From assembly GCA_016219705.1 (NCBI GenBank), contig JACRKQ010000030.1, forward strand, positions 1 to 36,268: a DNA stretch of 36,268 nucleotides, read 5' to 3'. The stretch is from Candidatus Saganbacteria bacterium. Lineage in GTDB: Bacteria > Margulisbacteria > WOR-1 > O2-12-FULL-45-9. Both the position numbers and the translations under genes were made by a program. The notes beneath the pieces are model-generated. The model had not been told where the DNA came from. It searched no databases and saw only the letters and a list, made by a program, of their open reading frames with translations. Positions 17,113-24,958 of the stretch are shown in pieces (positions within the stretch are counted from its first letter, which is position 1; every line of letters starts with the position of its first letter).

Positions 17113-18324
17113 TTCCTTGACCGCATTCAAGGCGGCGGCCAGTTGAACATCTATTGTTTCATCATCTCTCAAATCAACCGCCCACCGCGGAGTAATCCCC
17201 GTTCCTGAAATCACTTGCTGCGTCGGTGTAAAGAACTCCGCCGTCGTCACGTAAAGGGCGGCCCCGTCGCTCAAATAATGGTGAACCTGCATCGTACCCT
17301 TGCCATAAGTCCTCGTCCCGACAGCCACAGCTCCAGCTTGTTCAATTAATGCCCCGGCAAAAATCTCCGCCGCCGAGGCGGAATCATGATCGATTAAAAC
17401 TGCCAGGGGTAAAGAGATAAGCGCCCCGGGTGTGGCGTCATATTTCTGCATCACCCCAAGCTTGTCCTTATACCACATAATTGTTTTCCCTGCGGGGACA
17501 AAAAGAGAGGTTAAACTTAAAGCGCTGTTTAATTCACCGCCGCTATTGCCGCGCAGATCTAGAACCAGCCCTTTGAGCGGGCCAAGCGTTTTGTAAGCCT
17601 GGACAAAATCAGCGGCGGCGCTGTAACCAAATTGGAGGAGCTTGATACAACCGATACTGCCGGGGAGCATCTCTCCATAAGCATTTTTTACAGCCAGCGG
17701 CTGGCGGATAATATTAAATTCTAAATTGTCGGCGCCGCGCAAAATTTGCAGTTTAACAGTCGTCCCGGCCGCGCCGCGGATCAAAGCCATGATTTCTGCG
17801 GTACTGGAACCGCCAACTGAAATTTCATCCACCATCATGATCCTGTCGCCAAACCGCAGGCCGCTGGTCTGCGCCGGACTGCCGGGAATGACATAATTAA
17901 TGCGGGCTGTATTATTTTTAAAGCTAAAGAGAATCCCTATGCCGGAGTAAACTTGACGGTTCAACATCGCATCGATTTGGTCAGTACCGTTCGGGAGATA
18001 GCGAGTATAGGGGTCGTCCAAGGAGCGGACAAAACTTTCAATGGAATGGTAGTCGGACAAAAGCGCCGCTTCCAGAGAACTTTCCGTCAGCTCTCTAAAC
18101 CTGGCGGGAATTTTTTGCGCGTAAACGCTCTCATCGATAAAATAATGATAAGCTTCAACAATCGGACGATTGAGACCGATATAATTGGCGGACGATATAT
18201 TGGCGGGGAAATTTGTTGCGCTAATCGGCGGCTGGACTGGATTTTGGCCGCAGCCGGCGGCCAGCAAAACAACCAGCAGGGAAGAAAACAACCAGTAAAA
18301 AAATTTCTGCTTAACGTTCCTCAC
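17086..18324 (-). CDS. S41 family C-terminal processing protease, lipoprotein
   Basis: This is a tail-specific serine protease of the Ctp type with 412 residues. It starts at GTG and carries a lipoprotein signal ending LLAAGC (Cys25), so it should be membrane-anchored outside the cytoplasm. A PDZ domain lies at about 125-215 (GIGILFSF, GLRFGDRIMMVDEISV). The S41 core includes GLVLDLRGNSGGELN, then DHDSASAAEIFAGAL holding the catalytic Ser, and TRTYGKGTMQ holding the catalytic Lys. It follows speB by 35 bases in the same direction. Its end overlaps the converging PorV-SLH gene by 27 bases. The substrate is unknown; trimming of exported proteins such as the neighbours is possible but unproven. 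Confidence 0.93.
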   Translation of the reverse strand: MRNVKQKFFYWLFSSLLVVLLAAGCGQNPVQPPISATNFPANISSANYIGLNRPIVEAYHYFIDESVYAQKIPARFRELTESSLEAALLSDYHSIESFVRSLDDPYTRYLPNGTDQIDAMLNRQVYSGIGILFSFKNNTARINYVIPGSPAQTSGLRFGDRIMMVDEISVGGSSTAEIMALIRGAAGTTVKLQILRGADNLEFNIIRQPLAVKNAYGEMLPGSIGCIKLLQFGYSAAADFVQAYKTLGPLKGLVLDLRGNSGGELNSALSLTSLFVPAGKTIMWYKDKLGVMQKYDATPGALISLPLAVLIDHDSASAAEIFAGALIEQAGAVAVGTRTYGKGTMQVHHYLSDGAALYVTTAEFFTPTQQVISGTGITPRWAVDLRDDETIDVQLAAALNAVKELVALIKIH

Positions 18325-18359
18325 AGATCTTCTTCGTTACATCAGCAGAAAAATTTCAC

Positions 18360-19208
18360 TTAAAGGCCCTGCGGCTGGCTGATCTGCCCCGCGGCAATGT
18401 AGCCCATTAATTTATAGACCATTTTGGCGACGGTAAAATCGGAGGCGATGTCATCGCGGCGAGGAGATAATTCTACGACGTCAAAACCGACAACGTTTTT
18501 GGCGGCGCAAACATTGCGCAGGATTGTCAGGACCTGCGGCCAGAACAAGCCGCCCGGCTCGGGAGTACCCACCGCCGGCACGACTGCCGGATCGAGGACA
18601 TCAACGTCGATCGTGATATAAACATCCGAAGACAACGCCTCCACAATCTGGGTCGTGACAGAAAGCCTATCAGCCCAATGGATGCGCCGGTCTTGCCCTG
18701 ATTTTTGGGCGTAGTCCCATTCTTCCGCCGATAAACTGCGGACGCCGACCTGAACAGCCGGACAGACTTCCAGCACCCGACGCATAACGCAAGCGTGATT
18801 ATTGAGCGAGCCTTTGAAGGTGTCGCGCAAGTCCGCGTGGGCGTCAAGCTGCAGCACCGATAACTGCGAATATTTTTTTCCATAAGCCCTGACAACCGGC
18901 GGCGTGATCGAATGTTCGCCGCCTAAAACGGCGGCAATCTTGTTGGCGTTGAGAATCTTATCTATGACAGCAGAAAGCTGATTTAATGAACAAGGCGCGG
19001 TCGTGTGGACAGGCATTTTTTTGTAAGTTTCAAAATTCAATTCCTGGTCGAACTCTTCCAGATGCTGGGAGGCATGGAGGATCGCTTCCGGACCACGTTT
19101 TGTCCCCTGGCCGTAAGTCGTCGTCGCTTCGTGCGGCACAGGCACAACAATGAATTTTGCCGCTTTATAATCCTTGTATTGGGGGAGAATGTCGAGAAAA
19201 TCAGGCAT
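18360..19208 (-). CDS. speB: Agmatinase (SpeB), ureohydrolase family
   Basis: Agmatinase hydrolyses agmatine to putrescine and urea with a dinuclear manganese site. The 282-residue product shows the metal-binding motifs GGEHS (96-100), DAHADLRD (122-129) and DVDVLDP (201-207). NNHAC (136-140) and GTPEPGG (214-220) are also typical of the agmatinase branch, and DVVELSP follows. I chose the ATG at 19208, which overlaps the speD-like stop by 8 bases. A TTG at 19223 would add five residues and lie further inside that gene. The pairing points to putrescine synthesis, but no conventional arginine decarboxylase lies in the window. Other ureohydrolases such as arginase or guanidinobutyrase are less likely. 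Confidence 0.9.
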   Translation of the reverse strand: MPDFLDILPQYKDYKAAKFIVVPVPHEATTTYGQGTKRGPEAILHASQHLEEFDQELNFETYKKMPVHTTAPCSLNQLSAVIDKILNANKIAAVLGGEHSITPPVVRAYGKKYSQLSVLQLDAHADLRDTFKGSLNNHACVMRRVLEVCPAVQVGVRSLSAEEWDYAQKSGQDRRIHWADRLSVTTQIVEALSSDVYITIDVDVLDPAVVPAVGTPEPGGLFWPQVLTILRNVCAAKNVVGFDVVELSPRRDDIASDFTVAKMVYKLMGYIAAGQISQPQGL

Positions 19209-19650
19209 TGAGGCTACCGACAAACTCGAAGCTGTTGAGAGCTGTTGTGTCCAGCTGGTGCGCCGGCTGGCCGGTTACCAACCCCTGATCTAAAATGGTA
19301 ACTTCCTGGTCAGTCGCCCGAAAAAGTCCTGATAAGGTCTCACAGGCAATGTCGACATCAAAATCATGATTGGCAAAAATATCGACAAAAACACGGGCGG
19401 TGGAGGGGAACGTGTGGATGGAAATATGCGCTTCGGCCGCTAATATTACTCCGCTAACTCCCCATTCCTGCGCCGTTTGTCCCTGATACCGAAAAACATT
19501 GACGGATCCAGGCCTGGCAATGCCAAGTTTTGTCGGTAAGGCTCTTAAGACATCGTCAACAAAAGAGACATCAGTTAATTTTTCCGGAAGACAGCCGAGA
19601 AGATCGAGCAAGAGATGGGAACCGGAGCCATACCTGGTCTGATTGGACAT
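19201..19650 (-). CDS. SpeD-like AdoMet decarboxylase homologue lacking the pyruvoyl serine
   Basis: The 149-residue protein resembles prokaryotic S-adenosylmethionine decarboxylase: GSGSHLLLDLLGC near the start, WGVSGVILAAEAHISIHTFP at about 63-82 and VFVDIFANHDFDVD at 87-100. In active family members the motif is ESH and its Ser self-cleaves to make the pyruvoyl cofactor. Here it reads EAH, with Ala at 74. The usual catalytic Cys (TCGE context) aligns with Asn94. The His of IHT is kept (79). It overlaps speB. The ATG at 19650 begins the recognisable domain; an upstream open extension of 123 codons runs antisense through rpsA and is not coding. It could be a non-catalytic partner, an enzyme with another mechanism, or a decayed copy. 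Its neighbour makes polyamine work likely. Confidence 0.8.
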   Translation of the reverse strand: MSNQTRYGSGSHLLLDLLGCLPEKLTDVSFVDDVLRALPTKLGIARPGSVNVFRYQGQTAQEWGVSGVILAAEAHISIHTFPSTARVFVDIFANHDFDVDIACETLSGLFRATDQEVTILDQGLVTGQPAHQLDTTALNSFEFVGSLNA

Positions 19651-19660
19651 ATTGTTAATT

Positions 19661-19689
19661 ATTTTGCGCTCCGGCAGAGTTTTTGTCAA
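19661..19689 (-). promoter_or_regulatory. Sigma70-like promoter for speD-speB-S41
   Basis: On the minus strand a consensus TTGACA (19689-19684) is followed after 17 bases by CAAAAT (19666-19661). The -10 ends 10 bases before the ATG at 19650, so the mRNA would be leaderless or nearly so. The GGAG further upstream would fall inside the promoter spacer and cannot act as a ribosome site for this transcript. Confidence 0.4.
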
Positions 19690-19692
19690 GCT

Positions 19693-19713
19693 GCCAGCTA
19701 GAGAAAAGCTGGC
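19693..19713. repeat. Perfect 7-bp inverted repeat in the speD/rpsA divergent gap
   Basis: GCCAGCT and AGCTGGC flank a 7-base AGAGAAA spacer. It lies just upstream of both divergent promoters and could be an operator or a small hairpin. No T-run follows on either strand, so a terminator is unlikely. Confidence 0.4.
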
Positions 19714-19722
19714 CGCGGGTAA

Positions 19723-19751
19723 TTGACCTGGCGACGGTAATGTGGTATTGT
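19723..19751 (+). promoter_or_regulatory. Sigma70-like promoter for rpsA-pyrF-queF
   Basis: TTGACC (19723-19728) and TATTGT (19746-19751) have a 17-base spacer. Start would be near 19758, leaving a leader of about 27 bases with AAGGAG at 19773-19778. Confidence 0.5.
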
Positions 19752-19784
19752 TGAAGGGTTGCGCCAGACTGAAGGAGAAAACAC

Positions 19785-21203
19785 ATGACACACGAAGAAT
19801 ATTCCGGCACGAGTTTTGAAAAAAGCAAAGGGGAAGACGAATTTCTGGCTGTGGAATCCTTAATCCAGGAGACCTTGGCCGAAAGCAAATTATTAGAAAA
19901 AAGTGAACCGGCGCCGCCGCCCCCCCCGATCGCCGCGCCAACCGTAAAACCAGCGCCGCAGCCAGCGGCAGAAAAAGCAGCCGTTCCAGCCGCGGCGGCC
20001 AATGCCTATGAAGCGACATTTAAAGAATACCGAGCCGGTGATATTGTAAAAGGCAAAGTTATCAAAATCGATCCCGGCGCCGTGCTGGTTGATATTAATT
20101 ATAAAGCTGACGGCCTTATCCTGCCGGAAGAACTCTCCGACCGGCCCTTTAGCAACCCGGAAGAAATTGTCAAGATCGGCGAGATGATCAACGTTTATAT
20201 CATCCGTATTGAAAACAAGGAAGGCTATGTTGTCCTCTCCAAAAAGCAAGCCGACTATGAAGGGAGCTGGCATCTGGCGCAGGAAGCGCTGAAAAAGAGA
20301 ACTCTCCTGGAAGGTAAAGTTATTCAAGCTGTTAAAGGCGGACTGGTTGTTGACTGCCAGGGCCTGCGTGGTTTTGTCCCCGCTTCCCAGGTGCAAAAAA
20401 GCGGCCAGGAATCGTTGGAAATTTTTAACGGCCAAACCATCGCGGTAAAAATAATCGAGGTCAACCGGCGCCAGGGAAAAATCATCATGTCGCACAAAAT
20501 GGCGGCTGGAGAACAAGAGAAACATCAGTCGAGCAAGATTTTTGATGAATTGGAAGTCGGCCAGATCCGGCGCGGCAAAGTCTCCAGCTTGAAAACTTTT
20601 GGCGCTTTTGTCGACATTGGCGGCGCTGAAGGCTTGATCCATTTAAGCGAACTCTCCTGGAAGAGGGTCAGGCACCCGTCGGAACTGCTGAAAATCGGCC
20701 AGGAAATAGATGTTTTTGTCCTCGGAGTGGACCGGATCAATAGAAAAGTAGCGCTCGGATTAAAAGAATTACAGACTGATCCCTGGGAGCAGGCGAGTGA
20801 ATATTTTAAACCCGGACAAGTCATAAAAGCGAAGATTGTCCGTTTCGCTAAATTTGGCGCGTTTGCCGAAATCGACCATGACCTGGAGGGGCTAATCCAT
20901 ATTTCAGAATTATCAAAAACACCGGTGGAGCGGCCGGAAGACGCGGGGATTAAGATTGGCGATGTTGTTGATGTCAAAATTTTGCGCGTCCAGCAGGCGG
21001 AGCAGAGAATTGGCCTTTCGATTAAGGAAGCGCAGAAACTTAAAGAAAAAGAAGAGCTCAAAGAATCCCAACCGCCGACAGATATTCCGCAAAAAGTGAC
21101 CATCGGCGATATTATCACCCAGAAGGAAAAAAACCGCGCCGAACGCGAAGAGATAGAAGCGGAAGAAATTGAAGAAGCGGCAAAAGAGGAACAACCGACT
21201 TGA
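19785..21203 (+). CDS. rpsA: 30S ribosomal protein S1-like, four S1 domains
   Basis: S1-type proteins bind mRNA on the small ribosomal subunit and assist initiation. The 472-residue protein has an acidic N-terminus and a Pro/Ala-rich linker (about 41-72). Four S1 OB-fold domains follow at about 79-150, 168-237, 253-325 and 338-411. The last two are most canonical (GRKxxLxxFGAFV-like: RGKVSSLKTFGAFVDIGGAE and AKIVRFAKFGAFAEIDHDLE). A charged C-terminal tail completes it. E. coli S1 has six domains, while four is common elsewhere. AAGGAG stands 6 bases before the ATG. The stop overlaps the TTG start of pyrF by 4 bases. The N-terminal proline linker is not usual for S1. Confidence 0.9.
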   Translation: MTHEEYSGTSFEKSKGEDEFLAVESLIQETLAESKLLEKSEPAPPPPPIAAPTVKPAPQPAAEKAAVPAAAANAYEATFKEYRAGDIVKGKVIKIDPGAVLVDINYKADGLILPEELSDRPFSNPEEIVKIGEMINVYIIRIENKEGYVVLSKKQADYEGSWHLAQEALKKRTLLEGKVIQAVKGGLVVDCQGLRGFVPASQVQKSGQESLEIFNGQTIAVKIIEVNRRQGKIIMSHKMAAGEQEKHQSSKIFDELEVGQIRRGKVSSLKTFGAFVDIGGAEGLIHLSELSWKRVRHPSELLKIGQEIDVFVLGVDRINRKVALGLKELQTDPWEQASEYFKPGQVIKAKIVRFAKFGAFAEIDHDLEGLIHISELSKTPVERPEDAGIKIGDVVDVKILRVQQAEQRIGLSIKEAQKLKEKEELKESQPPTDIPQKVTIGDIITQKEKNRAEREEIEAEEIEEAAKEEQPT

Positions 21204-21979
21204 ATTTCCTGTCTCTGTTAGACCGGACTGTTAAGAAAAATAATAGTTTAGTTTGCGTTGGTTTGGATGTCGACATCGCCTCTCTTCCCGCCTCCGCCAA
21301 GACTTTAGCAGAGCGAATTATTTCTTTTAATCAGGGGATCATCAAGGCCACTAAAGATTTGGTTTGCGCTTATAAACCCAACAGCGCTTTTTATGAACAA
21401 TACGGCCTGGCGGGCATCTCCGCTCTGCTGAAAACGATTGAATATATTAAGAGCCAAACTAATATCCCCGTTATTCTCGACGTTAAACGAGGCGATATCG
21501 GCCATTCTTCCGCCGCTTATGCCGCCAGCGCCTTTAAAATTTTTCAAGCCGACGCCGTCACCGTCAATCCTTATATGGGATTTGATTCCCTGGAGCCATT
21601 TTTAAATTATGAAGACAAAGGCGTTTTTATTCTCTGCCTGACCAGTAATCCTGGCGCCAAAGATTTTGAGACTAGTATTTATAAAAACGTCGCTGATAAA
21701 GCCAAAAAATGGAACAAATCTGGCAACCTGGGACTGGTGGTCGGCGCCACCAAACCGGAAGAATTAAAAAAGATCCGCCAAATCGTCCCTGATCTGCCGC
21801 TTTTAATCCCCGGCGTTGGCGTTCAAGGCGGCGACATTGCTGCAACTGTGAAAAACGGGGTCAATAAAAATGGCGGGCGGGCAATAATCAATTCTTCGCG
21901 AGGCATCATTTATGCTCAAGATCCCAGAGCAGAGACGCAAAAACTTCGGGACCAGATCAATGAATATCGAAACTGTTAA
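21200..21979 (+). CDS. pyrF: Orotidine 5'-phosphate decarboxylase (PyrF)
   Basis: PyrF converts OMP to UMP, the last step of de novo pyrimidine synthesis. The 259 residues fit the longer (type 2) PyrF class. Visible motifs are VCVGLDVD near the start, CAYKPNSAFYEQYG, and the catalytic loop DVKRGDIGHSS at about 94-104 with its Lys and two Asp. VNPYMGFDSLEPF, PGVGVQGGD and INSSRGIIYA follow. The start is TTG at 21200, sharing TTGA with the rpsA stop and preceded by GAGG. It overlaps queF by 20 bases. The grouping with rpsA and queF looks like general growth genes rather than a pyrimidine operon. Confidence 0.95.
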   Translation: MNFLSLLDRTVKKNNSLVCVGLDVDIASLPASAKTLAERIISFNQGIIKATKDLVCAYKPNSAFYEQYGLAGISALLKTIEYIKSQTNIPVILDVKRGDIGHSSAAYAASAFKIFQADAVTVNPYMGFDSLEPFLNYEDKGVFILCLTSNPGAKDFETSIYKNVADKAKKWNKSGNLGLVVGATKPEELKKIRQIVPDLPLLIPGVGVQGGDIAATVKNGVNKNGGRAIINSSRGIIYAQDPRAETQKLRDQINEYRNC

Positions 21980-22325
21980 AAACGAATACGTCAACAAAGA
22001 TTATCTGGTCAACATAGAATTCCCGGAATTCACCTGCGTCTGCCCCCGCACCGGCCTCCCCGACTTCGCCGCGATAAAAATTGAATATGCGCCTGATAAA
22101 TTATTGGTTGAGCTTAAATCCTTAAAATTATATTTTGTCTCCTACCGCAATGTCGGGACCTTCCACGAAACTGTGATCAATAAAATTCTCGATGATTTTG
22201 TCGCCGCTTGTAAGCCGCGCCGGGTAAAAATTGTCGGCGAATTTAACGTCCGGGGAGGAATTCACGCAACGGTGACGGCAGAGTTTACAAATAATACGCA
22301 GGAGCAAACGCCACTTCACAGTTAA
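21960..22325 (+). CDS. queF: NADPH-dependent preQ0 reductase (QueF)
   Basis: QueF reduces 7-cyano-7-deazaguanine (preQ0) to preQ1 in queuosine biosynthesis. The short single-domain form (121 residues) is present. FTCVCPRTGLPDFA carries the nucleophile Cys28 and the Asp35, and ELKSLKLYFVSYRNVGTFHE is the family signature for substrate and cofactor binding. The ATG at 21960 lies within the pyrF end, with GGGA about 7 bases upstream. An earlier in-frame ATG at 21912 would add residues read from pyrF and is rejected. The last 41 bases, after the conserved GGIHATVTAEF, overlap the opposing ATPase gene, so the final dozen residues may be a chance extension. Other queuosine genes are not here. Confidence 0.95.
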   Translation: MNIETVKNEYVNKDYLVNIEFPEFTCVCPRTGLPDFAAIKIEYAPDKLLVELKSLKLYFVSYRNVGTFHETVINKILDDFVAACKPRRVKIVGEFNVRGGIHATVTAEFTNNTQEQTPLHS

Positions 22326-23589
22326 TAAACACTTTCCGACCAAAGTAATTTTTATTGACAACCAGGGCGCGCGGTGGCTTAAAATTATTAATAAAAGCGG
22401 CTAAACTCCTGGAAATTTGGGGTTGGTCATAGCGGGAGTATTTTACTTCTATCGGGATAATTTCCCCCCGTTCTTGCATAACAAAATCGACTTCCGCGCC
22501 GGCTTTGGTTCGCCAAAAGTTAAGCTCGGCTTCTTCGGTTAATGCTCTTTTCAAAAGCAAATAAACGACATTTCCTATCGTGGCGCCGCCTTCAGTTTTT
22601 TGGTCAAGTGGCTGAAAACTTTTTAATAAACTGTTGCGAAAACCAAGATCTTCAAAAAATACTTTAGGATTTTTTGATAATTCTTTTTGTTTATTTGTAA
22701 AATATGGAATCAACAACCGAATAACAAAAGTTTCCTGTAAAATCCTCAAGTGTTTCTTCAAATTACGATAATCCAGATCAGCAATCTTGCCTAGATTTTG
22801 ATAGTTTAACAGATTGCCAATTTGCGTCGCCAGCACCCGGGTCAATTGATAAAGCTGGTCTTCGGTCGCCAATTCCAATAAGCCTTTTATGTCGCGTAAA
22901 ATGTAATTATCATAAATATCATTTAATAATTTCTGTTTTTCGGTTTCTGTCTCTGCCATAACAACCGCCGGATAACCGCCAAAGGTCGCATAGTTTTCAA
23001 AAAAAGGCAGCAGTTGTTTCGCAAAAGGATCCGCCCCGGCATCTGATAATTTATTTTCCAGACCGCGAAGATAATTATATATTGCCTTCTGTTTTTCTGA
23101 AAGGACACCGGCCAATCTTTCGTCACAGGCCAATAAATACTCCTGAAAATCAAAAGGAAAAAGATGAAAAGTTAAAAGCCTGCCAACCATAAATTTACCG
23201 ACTTTGGCTTTTATTTCCAAAGATGAAGAGCCGGTCAAGATTATTTTCACATTTTCCATGGTGTCATATATCAGCTTGAGTTTTTGTCCTCCGGAAGCGG
23301 CATATTGAAATTCATCAATCATGATGATAGCCGGTTTATTATCTTGTCCCGCATATGAACGGACAAAAGCAATTGGATCTTGACGAAAAGAATGAAGCAG
23401 TTTACGATCTTCAAAAGTCAAATAATGCACATTGGGCGAAGCTACCCCCTGACTTTCGACCAGGTATTCTTTTAACATTTTTAGGAAAGTAGTTTTACCT
23501 GCTTGTCTTGGGCCTATGATAGCAATATATTCTTTTCGATTTAGAAATCGGGCAATTTGTTGTTTTAATTTTCTCTGTATTAACGCCAT
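22285..23589 (-). CDS. P-loop ATPase of the AAA/DUF4143 (COG1373) family
   Basis: The 434-residue protein has the Walker A motif GPRQAGKTT (26-33) and Walker B IIMIDEFQYA (acidic pair near 92-93). LTGSSSLEIKAK with GRLLTFHLFPFDFQEYL is typical of this family. The C-terminal half is DUF4143-like, with a nuclease-type FWRTKAGAEVDFVM and IIPIEVKYS motif. Such ATPases are common, patchily distributed and of unknown role. Base composition is clearly more AT-rich than its neighbours, and it has its own promoter. Its 3' end overlaps queF in a converging arrangement. This suggests it arrived by transfer. It starts at the ATG at 23589. Confidence 0.9.
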   Translation of the reverse strand: MALIQRKLKQQIARFLNRKEYIAIIGPRQAGKTTFLKMLKEYLVESQGVASPNVHYLTFEDRKLLHSFRQDPIAFVRSYAGQDNKPAIIMIDEFQYAASGGQKLKLIYDTMENVKIILTGSSSLEIKAKVGKFMVGRLLTFHLFPFDFQEYLLACDERLAGVLSEKQKAIYNYLRGLENKLSDAGADPFAKQLLPFFENYATFGGYPAVVMAETETEKQKLLNDIYDNYILRDIKGLLELATEDQLYQLTRVLATQIGNLLNYQNLGKIADLDYRNLKKHLRILQETFVIRLLIPYFTNKQKELSKNPKVFFEDLGFRNSLLKSFQPLDQKTEGGATIGNVVYLLLKRALTEEAELNFWRTKAGAEVDFVMQERGEIIPIEVKYSRYDQPQISRSLAAFINNFKPPRALVVNKNYFGRKVFINCEVAFAPAYYL

Positions 23590-23630
23590 AAAATAACCAA
23601 TATAATCATTTATGCAGCAAACGTATTTTT

Positions 23631-23659
23631 AGTATGGCTAATTATTCAAACATTGTCAA
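23631..23659 (-). promoter_or_regulatory. Promoter for the DUF4143-type ATPase
   Basis: TTGACA (23659-23654), a 17-base spacer and CATACT (23636-23631) on the minus strand. The leader would be about 35 bases and AT-rich, without a clear Shine-Dalgarno. The HD gene ends at 23674, so this promoter separates the ATPase from the trp unit. Confidence 0.45.
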
Positions 23660-23673
23660 GCTGGTTTCAGTAT

Positions 23674-24213
23674 TCAATAAGTCGAATCCGCCTTTTGTAA
23701 AATCTTTAATTCCAGCGGATCATCCGCGCCCAAAGGCTCCGCCTGCGGATCATGTTTGGAAATAATAGAAATTACCACCGACGATTCGCCCAGCTTCTCT
23801 AAAAGATGCGCGCCGATCGCCCCGTGATGTTTGTGGCTGTAAAAACGACGGAAGAACGGATGATTTTTGCCTAAGTCAGCCAAATAATTAAATAGCGGCG
23901 GCAACAAAAACCTGATCATGACCATAAATGCTTTAGTTAAAAGAGAATTTTTTTCAACAATTTTTCCAATGTCATGGAGCAGGCCTAAACGCGCCAGCAG
24001 ACGTTTATTCAATTCCGGATACTGATGAGCGGCCGACAACATTTTTTGGGCGACAACAACAGCATGTTTTTTCTCGAAATAAGGCAACTGGTTAAAAAGC
24101 GCCAGCTCTTTCCGACTTAAATAATTTTGGGCAAAAACCGCATCAGTCGCGGTGTAACGAGAGAAAACTCCGAAATAAAATTGTTGGAAACGATAAATCA
24201 AGCGATCAAGCAT
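23674..24213 (-). CDS. HD-domain hydrolase (putative phosphohydrolase)
   Basis: The 179-residue protein carries an HD metal site: His near 49 (KKHAVVVAQKM), LHDIGK at about 79-84, SHKHHGAIGAHLLEKLG and SKHD. These residues bind a divalent metal in phosphodiesterases and phosphatases. A hydrophobic helix pair (AFMVMIRFLLPPLFNYL) sits in the middle, suggesting membrane contact or a buried core. The start overlaps the trpA stop by 8 bases, so it is translated with trpBA. Substrate is unknown. Its place behind trpA is probably convenience rather than tryptophan-related. Confidence 0.8.
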   Translation of the reverse strand: MLDRLIYRFQQFYFGVFSRYTATDAVFAQNYLSRKELALFNQLPYFEKKHAVVVAQKMLSAAHQYPELNKRLLARLGLLHDIGKIVEKNSLLTKAFMVMIRFLLPPLFNYLADLGKNHPFFRRFYSHKHHGAIGAHLLEKLGESSVVISIISKHDPQAEPLGADDPLELKILQKADSTY

Positions 24214-24958
24214 CGATGGCTTTTCTTAAACCAGCTACAAACTTACCGACTGCCGAAAATTTCTTTTTGGCGATGAGGTCAACAATCGCCGAACCAACGA
24301 TCACCCCATCGGCCGCCGCGGCCGCCGCCCGGGCCTGGGCTGGGGTTGAGATACCAAACCCGATCGCCACCGGCAAAAGGGTGTGCTGGCGGATCCGCCC
24401 AACAAGGTCGGCCAGATTTTCCGCTAAATTTTTTCTGGCTCCTGTAATCCCCGCCACCGAGACTAGGTAGACAAAACCGGTCGATTTTTCCGCAGCCAGC
24501 TTGATTCGTTCATCAGTCGACGTAGGAGCGACGAGGAAGATGAGGTCCACCCACTCTTGTCTCCCCTTAAATTCTTCCGGCGGCAAGTCCGGAATAATAA
24601 CCCCGTCAATGCCAAATTTTTCACAATCAGAAAAAAACTTCTCCGGGCCGTACTGCAGGATCAGGTTATAAGCCAGCATGAAGCAAATCGGGATGCTCGT
24701 TTTTCGTCGCAAATGCTTGACTGTTTTAAAAACTGCCGTGAGACCGGTGTTTTTCTTTAAAGCCCGCTGATGAGACGCTTGAATAACCGGTCCATCCGCC
24801 AAGGGATCGGAAAAAGGAATCCCCAATTCAACAATATCCGCTCCCGCCTTTTCCAGCGCCAGGACTAATTTTTCTGTCGCCGCAAGATCGGGATCGCCGG
24901 CTGTAATATAAGCGATCAACGCTTGGCGTTTTTTAAATGCTTCTGATAGCTTCGACAT
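24206..24958 (-). CDS. trpA: Tryptophan synthase alpha chain (TrpA)
   Basis: TrpA cleaves indole-3-glycerol phosphate to indole and glyceraldehyde 3-phosphate, then channels indole to TrpB. The 250 residues show the TIM-barrel family marks AYITAGDPD, the catalytic Glu44 in [15 protein letters not shown] and catalytic Asp55, then [14 protein letters not shown] and [18 protein letters not shown] and [10 protein letters not shown] bind the phosphate. The ATG at 24958 has AGAGGAG just upstream within trpB, giving a 26-base overlap. A longer start would be read from trpB. Length is slightly under the usual 265. Confidence 0.96.
   Translation of the reverse strand: MSKLSEAFKKRQALIAYITAGDPDLAATEKLVLALEKAGADIVELGIPFSDPLADGPVIQASHQRALKKNTGLTAVFKTVKHLRRKTSIPICFMLAYNLILQYGPEKFFSDCEKFGIDGVIIPDLPPEEFKGRQEWVDLIFLVAPTSTDERIKLAAEKSTGFVYLVSVAGITGARKNLAENLADLVGRIRQHTLLPVAIGFGISTPAQARAAAAAADGVIVGSAIVDLIAKKKFSAVGKFVAGLRKAIDA

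Noticed and set aside
19651-20019. Upstream extension of the speD-like frame (123 codons)
   Set aside because: It runs antisense through the rpsA start and its promoter, is Arg/Pro/Leu-rich without any motif, and the SpeD domain starts at the ATG at 19650.
19893-20642. 249-codon minus-strand frame inside rpsA
   Set aside because: The sense strand has clear S1 domains. The antisense frame is a codon-bias shadow.
21912-22000. Possible preQ1 riboswitch before queF
   Set aside because: queF starts inside pyrF coding sequence, so there is no leader to hold an aptamer.
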